A stretch of 64,000 nt of DNA from Enoplolaimus lenunculus (taxonomy: Eukaryota > Nematoda > Enoplea > Enoplida > Thoracostomopsidae): contig JASANG010000334.1 in assembly GCA_030248215.1 (NCBI GenBank), positions 32,917 through 96,916 on the forward strand, in the 5' to 3' direction. The notes under the pieces are model-generated. The model did no database searches. It was not told the origin of the DNA and saw only the letters and a program-made list of their open reading frames with translations. Both the position numbers and the translations under genes were made by a program. Of the stretch, positions 1 through 10,500 are shown piece by piece (position 1 is the stretch's first letter; each line of letters starts with the position of its first letter).

Positions 1-1228
1 ACCGATTTTGGGGAGTTATTTGTTATAGTTGCACGCGAAGTAAGCGTTTAGCGTCGAGATAACTGTACTGTATTCTTGAGATAAGAGTATTTGGAGCCCG
101 TTGTGTACGATACTTTGAGAAGCCTAAGTTGAATTTTTACTAATTTTTGTGTGGATTTGGAATTTTTGTGAAAATTCGTGTGCGATATTTATTGCTAAGC
201 CGGTTTTTGGAATTTTTACTATTGGAATATTATAGCGTGCATACGAGAATTCTTTTCGCAAGGAGCCCCTAAGTTTCAAATAATATTTCATAAATACGTA
301 GTTGTGTAATTTATCTGGTTAGACGAGAAGTTTCTTGGTTTACATGATGTTGATTATAAGTATTCTGGGGTGTCAATTGGTGCTATTTTGGGGTTTTAAA
401 TGGTCTACTGAGTTACCTAGTGTTCATAGAGTGAGTTTGAACAGTGTTTTACCCTTCAAGGGAGCCGTAATTTTATTGTTCTGTGGCTTGTTTTATGGTT
501 CTGAAAGTACTTATTTTTTGTTACGCGATCTGAGATTGTTTTGGGGCATAGGAAAGTTTAAGCATTTGTTTCTGCCATGGGGCTTGAGTTTAATTAAGTT
601 GCTTAGATTTATAGATAGTGCGATTTTTATTGTTAGAAGTATACAGTATGCGCTTGCTTTGGTAACCTTCGAACTTAATTAAGAAGTTGTTCCCCAGAGT
701 GCTGACCGAGTTTGAAGTTGAATTTTTTAAGTTCGCTGTGTTACACGGTTACGAAATCAACAACACAGGGATAGCATTTATATATGTATATATACATGTA
801 TATAAACACACATATATATTTAAAAAAATAAATATATAGATATATGTATATATATAATATATCTAATATTATATATAAATTGCAAATTTAAGCTTGCGTC
901 AAAAATATCGGCTGTTTATATATAAAGAATTGTCCTAAATTGCATAATTATGAAAAGTATCGTGACGCTAATTTTTGCGCTTATGCATATTGATTGCTGT
1001 ATTGCATATATGCGAATCTGAGTTCTGAAAGACCTCACTCAGAGCTCAAGCTTCTGAGTGGATTTAACTCACTCTGAGTTAAAATCAACTCACTGGAATT
1101 TGCAGTGCGACACCGTCAACTGCATGACAGTAGAAGTCTCTCACCAAAGAGTCTAAGATTTGACCGTAATCTTGAATGTAGATGTTAGATATAATAGAAA
1201 ATATTCATGCAAGAAAAAGTTAAATGTT
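1..1228. other. Left-edge non-genic DNA
   Basis: Apart from the weak frame at 344-682, this stretch holds an alternating AT tract (about 780-870) and a truncated B-element arm at about 1016-1108 that ends near a GGAATTTGCAGTG terminus. Later exons of the transporter gene to the right would lie here or off the window. I could not recognise any. Confidence 0.5.
344..682 (+). CDS. Uncharacterised hydrophobic ORF (doubtful)
   Basis: An open frame of 112 codons starts at the ATG at 344 (a second ATG follows directly) and ends at TAA 680-682. It encodes hydrophobic stretches near residues 3-20 and 40-55 and is rich in Leu, Phe and Ile. I recognise no family. AT-rich DNA of this kind yields such frames by chance, there is no clear splice context, and no second copy helps judge constraint. 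It could be an exon, a piece of an old element or nothing. It is listed only because it is the longest open frame in the first 1.2 kb. Confidence 0.15.
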   Translation: MMLIISILGCQLVLFWGFKWSTELPSVHRVSLNSVLPFKGAVILLFCGLFYGSESTYFLLRDLRLFWGIGKFKHLFLPWGLSLIKLLRFIDSAIFIVRSIQYALALVTFELN

Positions 1229-1374
1229 CGTAGCCAGCTTACCTTGCTAGTGGGGCGATACCAATTTAGGCGGGACATACATGGGTTTTAAATGACTTAC
1301 AAACAAAGTTGAAAGTTTCTAAGGTTCTGAGAGGGGCAAAACACATTGAGGACCACCCGGACCCCCTGGGGTAG
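1229..1374. mobile_element. G-family element abutting a splice donor
   Basis: The segment opens with GTAGCCAGCTTACCTTGCTAG and ends in GGGGTAGCC, like other copies at 16607-16790, 18590-18735, 21490-21655 and 28335-28437. Its right end touches the transporter splice donor at 1375-1380, so the intron begins with element sequence. Confidence 0.45.
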
Positions 1375-1380
1375 CCTTAC

Positions 1381-1568
1381 CTGCATCACAGAGCGCACCA
1401 GGCATTGCAACGATACCAGCACCAGCCACTTCGCCAATAACAAAAAACGCTGAAGTTGAAACTGATAAGCCATGAAGCTTGTTTTCGGATTGAGACGAAG
1501 ATTTTCGAGGGTCAGAGCTCTGTGACGCGTCATGATGTCCGATTGGCACCAACGACGAACGCTTTTCG
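1381..1568 (-). CDS. Amino-acid/auxin transporter family, single exon (partial gene)
   Basis: The minus strand encodes a hydrophilic Ser-rich leader followed by HGLSVSTSAFFVIGEVAG and AGIVAMPGALCDA. This matches the first membrane helix of the Aa_trans family (SLC32/SLC36-like proton-coupled amino-acid carriers), where a small-residue G-x-G-hydrophobic-x-x-[LM]-P motif is typical. The exon is bounded by an acceptor-like TTTTAG (AG at 1569-1570) and a good donor, GTAAGG, at 1375-1380; the reading frame leaves one base at the donor. Only TM1 is present, so about ten further helices are missing. They should be encoded downstream on the minus strand, left of the window or in unrecognised exons. 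The start codon is probably in an upstream small exon that I could not find. The reading frame appears intact. Family assignment is fairly sure; the substrate is unknown. Confidence 0.68.
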
Positions 1569-1715
1569 CTAAAATCAGCAAATTCCCAACATTGAGATGC
1601 CTAAATATATGTCAGTAAGAGCTTTAAATTAGCTAAAAATGCCAACAATGCTTAGTTTTTGGTATTCTCACTTTGAATTGAATATCTTCAAAAAATCGTA
1701 TCCAGTATTGAAGTT

Positions 1716-2266
1716 GGCCAATGTAAAAAACAGGAGTGGAGCAGTATAATAAGCATACTCCTAAGTTTAAGCCAAAGAGTAAGAATGAGCATATTTCTAA
1801 GCCTATGCATAAGCCTATGGGTAAGAATGAGCATTTTCCTAAGCCTAAGCATAAGCGTAAGCCTAAGGGTAAGAATGAGCATATTCCTAAGCCTATGCAT
1901 AAGCCTAAGGGTAAGAATGAGCATTTTCCTAAGCCTAAGCCTAAGCGTAAGCCTAAGGGTAAGAATGAGCATATTCCTAAGCCTATGCATAAGCCTAAGG
2001 GTAAGAATGAGCATTTTCCTAAGCCTAAGCATAAGCGTAAGCCTAAGGGTAAGAATGAGCATATTCCTAAGCCTATGCATAAGCCTAAGGGTAAGAATAA
2101 GCATTTTCCTAAGCCTAAGCCTAAGCGTAAGCCTAATGATAAAAATGAGCATATTCCTAAGCACTAAGCCTAAGAATAAACCAAGCGAAAAACATTAGTC
2201 TAAAGCTTAAGCTTACTCTTTTCTAGTTTTACAGAAAAACGTTCCGCCTCTGATCATTACATGGGC
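1716..2266 (+). mobile_element. TCE type 1a, long core with higher-order repeat
   Basis: Ends are GGCCAATGTAAAAAACAGG and a CGTTCCGCCTCTGATCATTACATGGGC-like tail. The core, about 1780-2160, alternates AAGCCTATGCATAAGCCTAAG and AAGGGTAAGAATGAGCATATTC blocks in a higher-order repeat. It is open in several frames only because the repeat lengths are multiples of three. Confidence 0.8.
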
Positions 2267-2399
2267 AGATTTAGACAAATGTTTACACTGTTAGGAGTGC
2301 AACAATATCCTAAACATATTCCTAAAGCCGAAACGTAAAGTCTAAAACTATTATCATCCTAGGCAAAGAATTAAAGATAAAGTCCACAAACCTTCTATA

Positions 2400-2575
2400 C
2401 GCTATAAGTAGGGATAATTGATATTTATAGACTCTAATTACTGTTTAGGGATTCTATCCGCTTACGGAGTTTTATTAAAGGATACATACTCGTATTGATT
2501 GGGACCCAAAATGGGACTCCCCTTTGTTATTACCCCACACACTCTTATTCGGGTCACTACAGTAATATATTTGAA
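2400..2575. mobile_element. D-element, truncated
   Basis: The right terminus (CTCTTATTCGGGTCACTACAGTA) and about 150 bp of interior match the complete copies at 16007-16410 and 20521-20964. The other end is missing. Confidence 0.6.
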
Positions 2576-2943
2576 AATGCATACTTTATCATTGAAGTAA
2601 TGTTTGTTAATATTAATTGTAATATTGCTAATTTTGCAGTTTGAACGCAATAATGCAACTTAATACAAGCGGTCTGAAAAAGAACAGTAACGGTGATGTT
2701 TAGAATTGCATGAAACGCTAAAAGCGATAGAATTACAGAAAATGCGAACTCAAGTTGGAAGGATTTCTTTATGTTAAAAACTGAAAAATTATCAAAAAAC
2801 TCCATTTCGAAAAATTAGGACCAATGCTACTGTGAAGGGTGTAACAGTAGTATAAGTATCTTCGTAAGCCTAAGCTTAAATAATAAACTATAGCTAAATT
2901 TAGGCCTTAATAGCCTAAATCTTCGTTAAATAATATATATCGC

Positions 2944-3140
2944 ACCGTGTTTAACAATTGTAACACGTATACATAGTACTAAATCGCCACAAGACATGAG
3001 AGCACCCTCGGACTCGAGCGTCAAGCTCCTATAGCTGAGTGGTGATGGTATACGCCGCCCACTCCAGTCACTGGAGTTCGAATCCTAGCATAAAAGTAGG
3101 TCTCACGGGAAATAGAAAATATTATGTGAGAAAGGGTTAA
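2944..3140 (+). mobile_element. tRNA-derived SINE-like repeat, copy 1
   Basis: TAGCTGAGTGG near 3034 fits an RNA polymerase III A box and GTTCGAATCC near 3067 fits a B box, about 33 bp apart as in tRNA genes. The flanks (about 2944-3010 and 3090-3140) recur at 13700-13890 and 19702-19882, so this is a repeat and not a tRNA gene. The 3' part reads GTGAGAAAGGGTTAA. Confidence 0.55.
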
Positions 3141-3510
3141 AGCTTATGCTAATTCAGTCTTACGCAAAAAACGGTAAACCTTCAAAGCAGCATCAGACAA
3201 AATTCCTGAAGAGGGAGGGGGTCGACCTCAATAACCGTTGGTTCTTGCGAACTGTTACGACCCTGTTTATTGGCCCAACTTTAGATCAGTCGAATACTAA
3301 ATCACAACTTTAGTCAAAATTTTACACCGATCATGTGTCTCTATGAAAACACGTCATTTTCAACCGTAAAACGCAACCTGTTTGCTTGCATGACGTCATG
3401 CCAGGCTTTCCAAGTCCCGGTCCTAAAACAATTAGTAGCTTATCTTTGTAAATGTAAACAAATTTAGGCATTTTTTTCCAATTTATATAACCGGAAATGG
3501 CGTTTTATAC

Positions 3511-3822
3511 AAGAGCGGATCCAGGGAGGGTAATAGGGTGATGTATCTCCCCCCACCGGCTGCCGAGCGTAAATTTTTTCAGGGTTAACGTAAGCTATAA
3601 TGACAGTTATCGTGATTTTTGAAAATACGGGAAAAAGGAACAAAAAACTCTTCGTCCTAGTAACAGCCAAGAAACATAGGCTAGAAATTTATGCAACATC
3701 CGCTTTATTGAGGGCATTGCATACATATATACGTACACATATATATATATGTATATATATGCCAATATTTAACATTTTCCACTAGTGCATTCCACCACCA
3801 GGAATTTCTGGATCCGCCTCTG
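3511..3822. mobile_element. GGATCC-ended foldback element
   Basis: AGAGCGGATCCAGGGAGG at the left is mirrored by TTTCTGGATCCGCCTCT at the right. Related ends occur at 14907-15078, 15836 and 19917. The interior holds an AT microsatellite at about 3721-3765. Confidence 0.5.
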
Positions 3823-4318
3823 GTTTTATACATAATTAACAACGTAAAAACAATCTCTTTCTGCGGCATTTCGGTTAAACTTTAGTTTGACAATAAAAAC
3901 AGCGCAAAAGTTTATCAGAAAAATATAACAACTAAAATTTTAGCTTAATCGCGTAAACGCCAATTAATCTATTTGATCCTTTATATACAAAGTACACGAG
4001 TGTTGTCAGGATAACATTTCGCCAAACCATAACCCTTTTGTTCGAAAAAAAGTCTGTGAACATCCAGAACGGCCGGAACAAATTGGTACGACTCTAGAAC
4101 CAACAGGTTATTGTAAAGCCAGTAAACGTTTCGGTTCGTTTCGTCTTTCCTCTTATAGGATACCTTTATATCCCCTCAAGTTTGTAGCCCGCATAAATCG
4201 ACCCATGTAAACGATCACGGGAGCAACGTTTATCTGCAGAACTGCAATAGATTAAGCTTAAAGCTTTAGACTTTTTTCTTGCTTAGAATTTAGGCATAGA
4301 CTTTGGAGTCCATGTTAG
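3823..4318. other. Non-genic DNA, nothing recognised
   Basis: AT-rich sequence without convincing splice-bounded frames or a repeat I could match elsewhere in the window. Confidence 0.4.
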
Positions 4319-4525
4319 TCTGTGTTACTTTAAGGGCGTTCAGATATCTGGTGGGCCCATAAAAGAGTAGGTTTAGATTCTTGATTACATGTTTTTGCTT
4401 AGGCTTACGAAAACCTTTCTGCTACGCTTAGGCTTAGGCTTAGGAACACATTTTTGCAACGCGTAGGCTTAGGCTTAGAGGAATACGCTTAATCTACTGT
4501 TACGCCCCGTAAACTAACATTAGCC
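4319..4525 (-). mobile_element. TCE type 2
   Basis: The left end resembles GTGTTACTTTAAGGGCG and the right end is ACGCCCCGTAAACTAACATTAGCC. The core carries three TTAGGC clusters separated by GGAACACATTTTTGCAACG spacers. Confidence 0.7.
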
Positions 4526-4544
4526 GATTTTGGTATATGTTCAT

Positions 4545-4612
4545 TGTTATGATTACGCTTAGGCTTATGAATATAATTACTGTTACGGCCCTGATCTAAA
4601 CATTGGCCAATA
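4545..4612 (-). mobile_element. TCE type 1 terminal fragment
   Basis: Only the GATTACGCTTAGGCTTATG core edge and the GTTACGGCCCTGATCTAAACATTGGCC-like end remain. Confidence 0.5.
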
Positions 4613-5121
4613 CAGCTTATGGAAAGCTTGTGTTTTTAGCAAAATTTAACTAACAATTACTTATTCTGTTGGCTTTGATTGTCATTGTTTAAAATTTAAG
4701 ACCACAAGCAGGGAAAATATTCAAAAATCTTGTATTCAAACTGCGATGCAACATAAATGATGTCGCATACTGGGCGTATTTTTACAATTGAAATTCAGCT
4801 TTAGTCAAGTAGTAATACTGTATTTCGTTGAATCAATGCTAATGAATTGCTAATTCAAGCAAGATTGTTAGAAATTTTTTAATTTGTGTTTTAGGTAATA
4901 AGGACCAATATGAAGACTATAAGCTTATGCTTATGCTAACGTTACGCCTACTTAAAGGATTTGGCAAACGATCCGACTTGGGCTGAGGTAATCGTTTTTC
5001 TCAAGCTAAAGCCTAAGCCTAAGCCTAAACCAGTGGAAAAAGCGTTTAAACGCAAACGCAAGCATAAAAACTATAAATCCATATGGAGTTTGAAATACAA
5101 AAGCCTGCGTGTTCAAAGTTT

Positions 5122-5330
5122 GGGCTAATGTAAAGAACAGGGTCGGAACAGTGTTATATGCATATTCCTAAACCTAAACCTAAGCCTAAGCGTAAGAATG
5201 AGCATATTCCTAAGCCTAAGCCTGAGCCTAACTCTAAGCCTAAGCCAAGCGTAAAAATTAGTCTAAAGCTTAAGTTTACTCGTTTCTAGTCCCACAGAAA
5301 AACGTTTCGCCCCTGATCTTTACATGGGTC
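5122..5330 (+). mobile_element. TCE type 1a
   Basis: A complete copy running from GGGCTAATGTAAAGAACAGG to CCCCTGATCTTTACATGGG, with two GCCTAA clusters split by GCGTAAGAATGAGCATATTC. It shows the usual downstream AAAGCTTAAG palindrome and the GTCCCACAGAAAAACG block. Confidence 0.8.
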
Positions 5331-5465
5331 AAAGTGTTTGAAAGTTAAATATTTGAATAAAAGGTAAAATTTGAAGTAAGTAGTGTTAAATTCGTAATTT
5401 TCGCTGGTGACAAATTTAGAACTTTTATATTTTTAAAACTACAACACTGTTTTCATACCGGTTCC

Positions 5466-5650
5466 GGCCAATGTTACTTAAAGGGGCGGAACTGTAGGCG
5501 TATTCTTAAGCCTAAGCCTAAGCGTTACAAAAATGTGTTCCAAAGCCTCAGCCTAAGCCTAAGCTTACGCAAAAAAGTAATCTAGAATTTAAACCAACTC
5601 TTTTATGGACCCACCAGAAACCTGGACGCCCCTTAAAGTAACATGGACCC
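5466..5650 (+). mobile_element. TCE type 2
   Basis: Ends GGCCAATGTTACTTAAAGGG and CGCCCCTTAAAGTAACATGG form near-perfect inverted repeats around a short GCCTAA core. Confidence 0.78.
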
Positions 5651-5949
5651 GGTTCCATACAGCATCATTCAAAACGCTTTTTTGTTAGCGGAAAAAATTG
5701 ATAAATTACTTAAACTACGAGAAAAGGCTTTATATAACAAAGTTTTAGTGTTTATCAAAACACTATTTTAGCATCAGACATTTTTCTAAATTGCAAAATG
5801 CATTTCAATACAACATAATTGCAGTATAATTGTAAATGGTTAAATGTGTAATTCTGCAGTTTCAGAATTATATCTTGGGTCAAATGTGTACACGGCCTAT
5901 CAGGAACTGATAATAGATGCTACACACATTTGAGAATATGATCAGCAGG

Positions 5950-6364
5950 CTTCCATCGGAATTCCGATTCCGGCTAAAATTCCGGCAAAATTTGACTTCC
6001 GATTCCAATTCCGGCTAACTGCTGTTCCGATTATCGGAATTCCGATTGTTCCGTTATGAGATATTAAGATGATTTATCTTTGATTTTGGTTGTTTTGTTT
6101 TGTTTTGTTCATTTGTAATTATTCTGTTGGTTTTTTAGTAAATATTCCGAGTTGTTACGTGTATTCCGTCAGCAATATATACAATTTTTACTGAAACTGT
6201 GAACAGTAACGGAAACAGGCATACTGTAACATAAGTTAAAAGTCATACACCTTTAACTTTTTAATAGAATTACTAAACTTGATTCCGATTCCGGTTCCGA
6301 CAGAAAAATTTGATTCCGATTCCGATTTCGCTTCCGACAAAATCTAGTTCCGGTTGGAACCCTG
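5950..6364. mobile_element. TTCCGATTCCG-rich element
   Basis: Both ends are runs of TTCCGATTCCGG-like units around an AT-rich centre. It resembles the AACGGAAACGG elements at 26282-26690 and 39530-39890 in design but not closely in sequence. A truncated F-element arm (about 5880-5940) lies just before it. Confidence 0.4.
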
Positions 6365-6554
6365 ATGGCCAGAGGTTTTTATTAGCGGTTAAGTTGAATA
6401 TAGCGGCAGATTTTGAAATTTCTATTGGGGGCCGCACGCGCCAAAAAGCTTGCTAGTAAAGCGAGAAAGAAGCCAAACGCAATTTTAATACTAAACTATA
6501 ATACTTCATTTTGGTTTTGATCTCCGTTAAAGGGTAAATTCATGGGTACCGCTA

Positions 6555-7333
6555 CTTTTGTATCCGGCTTCCTTTGTATCCCGCTTTTTTTGTATCCGGC
6601 TTCTTTTGTATCCGGCTTCCTTTGTATCCCGCTTTTTTTGTATCCGGCTTCTTTTGTATCCGGCTTCCTTTGTATCCTCTTTTTTTTATCCGGCTTCTTT
6701 TGTATCCTGCTTCTCTTGCATCCGGCTTCTTTTGTATCCTGCTTCTTTTGTATCCGGCTTCTGTTGTATCCGGCTTCCTTTGTATCCTCTTTTTTGTATC
6801 CGGCTTCTTTTGTATCCTGCTTCTCTTGCATCCGGCTTCTTTTGTATCCTGCTTCTTTTGTATCCGGCTTCTTTTGTATCCTGCTTCTCTTGCATCCGGC
6901 TTCTTTTGTATCCTGCTTCTTTTGTATCCGGCTTCTTTTGTATCCTGCTTCTCTTGCATCCGGCTTCTCTTGCATCCGGCTTCTTTTGTATCCGGCTTCT
7001 TTTGTATCCTGCTTCTCTTGCATCCGGCTTCTTTTGTATCCTGCTTCTTTTGTATCCGGCTTCTTTTGTATCCTGCTTCTCTTGCATCCGGCTTCTTTTG
7101 TATCCTGCTTCTTTTGTATCCGGCTTCTTTTGTATCCTGCTTCTCTTGCATCCGGCTTCTTTTGTATCCTGCTTCTTTTGTATCCGGCTTCTTTTGTATC
7201 CTGCTTCTCTTGCATCCGGCTTCTTTTGTATCCCGCTTCTCTTGCATCCGGCTTCTTTTGTATCCTGCTTCTCTTACATCCGGCTTCTTTTGTATCCGGC
7301 TTGTTTTGTATCCGGCTTCTTTTGCATCCGGCA
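6555..7333. repeat. 16-bp minisatellite, about 48 units
   Basis: Units alternate between CTTCTTTTGTATCCGG, CTTCTTTTGTATCCTG and CTTCTCTTGCATCCGG. Variant order repeats at about 80 bp in the right half, suggesting expansion of a five-unit block. The array sits just beyond the 3' end of the channel gene. Because 16 is not a multiple of 3, each frame translates to a 16-residue repeat; these frames are by-products. Confidence 0.9.
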
Positions 7334-7558
7334 GTGGTTCTCAGCCTAATGATCGCATTTCCGACACATCAGGGGCATACAAAAAAATTCATTACAGGAC
7401 GGAATAACCATATCTAAAAAAATTTGCCAACGAGGGTAGTGAGCGTGAGACATTTTTTGGACATGTCCCGGGTTAGTCTGTATCCTGTTCAAGTGTTGCC
7501 ATTCTAGTGTTTCCAGAAGTTCTGGGGTGATATATTCCACCTGTCCCTCGGTTGTATG

Positions 7559-10500
7559 TTACGCATCTTCAATTGTTGATTGATAAACATAGTATGACCA
7601 GTAGAAAATATTGAACACCGCAAATCCAAGTGGAAACAGTAAACTCGACGCTCTGTCAATATTGACTCCAACGGCTGATCGTTCAACACTGGATTGACAT
7701 TCACTTTCAGTGAAACTGGTATGCTGAATTACAGACGAACGCGGCTGTATGGGTCGAACCGGTAGCGATTTATTGGCTTGACTGACGTGTAGCGTTTCGG
7801 CGGCCCTAAGATTATCATAGCCATGCTCAACTGCTGGAGTTGAATTGTGAGAATTGTCATGGCCGTCCAGAACTCGCCTATAAAAGCCGCGGGTTGACGA
7901 ATTTTTTGCCGTTTCAGTCAACGGTTTAATTGGAGTTGTCGTACAAGTCGACAGTAAATCTTGTCTCGATGGTACAACGAGCGTCCGGTTTGCTGTTGCT
8001 GGTGGCGTAGGAATAAGTTCTGGTAGGCTGCTTTGTTTGTTGGCGCATCGTTTTCGCCGGATGTCTTCAAGTTTGTCGTGAAACGCAACAACTGCAAGTT
8101 CGAGCAGTGACAGAAAGATAAACCCGACGCATGCGAACATCCAAATATCGAGGGCTGAAAGCATTGAAAGGGTTTTGCTATATTTTTGTTGACGTCCGGC
8201 GCTTTCCGGCGCCGTTCGTCTTCCGTACGGCTCCGTCCGTCATCGTGCGGTATCGTACGCAATAAGCTCACGTACGATGACTTGTGGTTCGAACGGTGAC
8301 GGACGGCGCCGTATGGGTAACGCATGACGGACGGCACCGTACGGGTGACGCACGGTGACGGACGGAGCCGCACGTCAAGTATGGCGCAACCCTGAGGGTG
8401 GCACTATGTTTTTGATGATATCCGGCGCCGTCCGTTATCATCAGGTGCATCAGTCGCCGTACTGGCGCTGCACATTTGATGACATTCGTCGCCGTCCGTC
8501 ACCCGTACGTCACCGTACAGTATCGTACGTAAATTATTCACCCACGATACTGAATGGTGATTGACGACGACAGACAGCGCGCCGGACAACACCGCACGAC
8601 AAGTATAGCGCCACCCTAACAAGTTTACCGTCTTCGAAATGTAAAATATCGAAAACTCAGAGTAAAATGAGGCAAAAGACCCTTGGTTCAAAAAAATCGA
8701 AACTAATTTTTTTGAGAGTTTAAAATATAGAACCGGGTGGATAAAATAATTGCATTATTACAAATTTCAGCGAAATTTGAGCAATTAATAAAATTATGGC
8801 TTAAAAACTCTATAATAATGCAAAACCAGTTTTATGAGCTTTAGGACCGGCAGCTCTCCCCTCCCACCGTCTCTCGACTAGTGATGCAGGCGGCATGCGG
8901 CCCAAGCATAGAATAGGGCCGGAACAGTAGTATAAGCATATTCCTAAGCCTAAGCCTAAGCCTAAGCCTAAACCGGCAAATATACAAAAAAGGGCGGAAC
9001 AGTAGTACAAGCGTATTCCTAAGCCTAAGCCTAAGCCTAAGAATAAGTCTAAGCGTAAGGATGAGCCGTTTAGTAAGCCTAAGCCAAAGCCTAAGCCTAA
9101 GCCTAAGCCTAAGCATAAGCCTAAGCCTAAGCCTAAGCCTAAGCCTAAGCCTAAGCCTAAACCTAAGCCTAAGCCTAAGCCTAAGCCTAAGCCTAAGCCT
9201 AAGCCTAAGCCTAAGCCTAAGCGTAAGGATGGGCCTATTCCTGGGCCTAAGCGTAAGGATGAGCCTATTCCTTTGCCTAATCAAAAAAGTTAGTTTAATG
9301 CTTAAGCTTCGTCTATTACAGCCCCACAGGAAAACGTCCCGGCCATGTTCTATACATGGTCCCGGCATGCTGTCACCAAAGACTAGATATTTGTGCGTGT
9401 TTCAGCTATTTTCATACAGAAAACCCGTAATTAAAACACCGAAACATATTGGCTTGGAATATAGTAAACTTATAAATTTTTGGAACTCTGATTTTTTAAG
9501 CTGAGTACGAATACAGCGCAAACTTTGCCTAAAAAATTATGTTGCCTGATTCATCTATTCCGGTCGAAAACGGCCTGGATTCCATTTTCTTAGCCCATTG
9601 AAATGATATACCTTTTCACATATAGTTGAAACTAGTATCACTGTTAATTCCAATGAGTTAATATAACTCAGGGCCCAGGGCCGCCCCGGTTTATCGTGGG
9701 TATGCAAAAGAGTAGGCTTACGTTCTAGGCTACATTTTCTGCTTAGGCTTAGGCTTAGGAAAACGCTTTTGCAACTTTCAGACTTTTAGGCTTAGAAATA
9801 CGCTTAATATACTACTGTTACGACCATAAAAGTAACGTTGGCCTAAGTCAGTACGAGTTGAATCCACTTTGAAGGCTGAGCTCGGAATTAGGTCTTGAGC
9901 TCATTCTGAGTTAAGTAATCAATTCACTCGGAATTAAATCAGCGCACAGTAGAGTTAATATTTACTGCTTATTTACTCTGAAATAACCACAAATAACTAA
10001 TTCACTCTTGTTAATTTACTGTGTAAATTGCAAACGAGACTTGACCCATATAGAGATCAGACGCGGAACGTTTTTCTGTGCTTCGGCACTAGAGTAAGCT
10101 TAAGCTTTACGCACAGGTTTGGTTTAGGATAAGGCTTAGGCCTAGGTATATTAATCTCACTTTATGCTAGCCTTAGGCTTAGGAATATGCTTACACTATT
10201 ACGGCACTGGCCTATACATTGGCCAAAGAGTTCAACAATTTTAACCACAATATTAGCTGTAAAACTATAAAACCTTTTTCGACTGATTCTAAATGCATTG
10301 TAAATTCCAATGAGTTGATTAATCAATTCAGCTAGCGAGTTGGTTATTTTTGAATTAATATCAGTAAACATTAACTCACACTGAGTTGACTTAATTCTCA
10401 CTGTGAGTTGAATTAATTAAATCAAAATGATTTGAATCTACTCAAAACTTTGAGTTCTGATAGCCCTAACTCAGACTGAGCGATTCAACTAATTGTGAGC

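Noticed and set aside
780-870. TATA-rich promoter
   Set aside because: It is an alternating AT microsatellite with no gene start in a sensible position.
1780-2160. CRISPR-like look of regularly spaced repeats (also 55536-55860)
   Set aside because: Spacers are themselves repeated, the units sit inside mobile-element termini, and the genome is animal.
2557-2805. Hydrophobic 82-codon frame on the minus strand as an upstream transporter exon
   Set aside because: It lacks Aa_trans motifs and partly overlaps a truncated D-element.
6496-7417. Long frames on both strands over the minisatellite (up to about 290 codons)
   Set aside because: They consist wholly of a 16-residue translation of the 16-bp repeat in every frame, with no unique domain, so they are repeat by-products.
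9073-9226. A chromosome end or terminal telomere
   Set aside because: The run is enclosed by element ends, lies within an intron of a continuous gene, and unique DNA continues on both sides.
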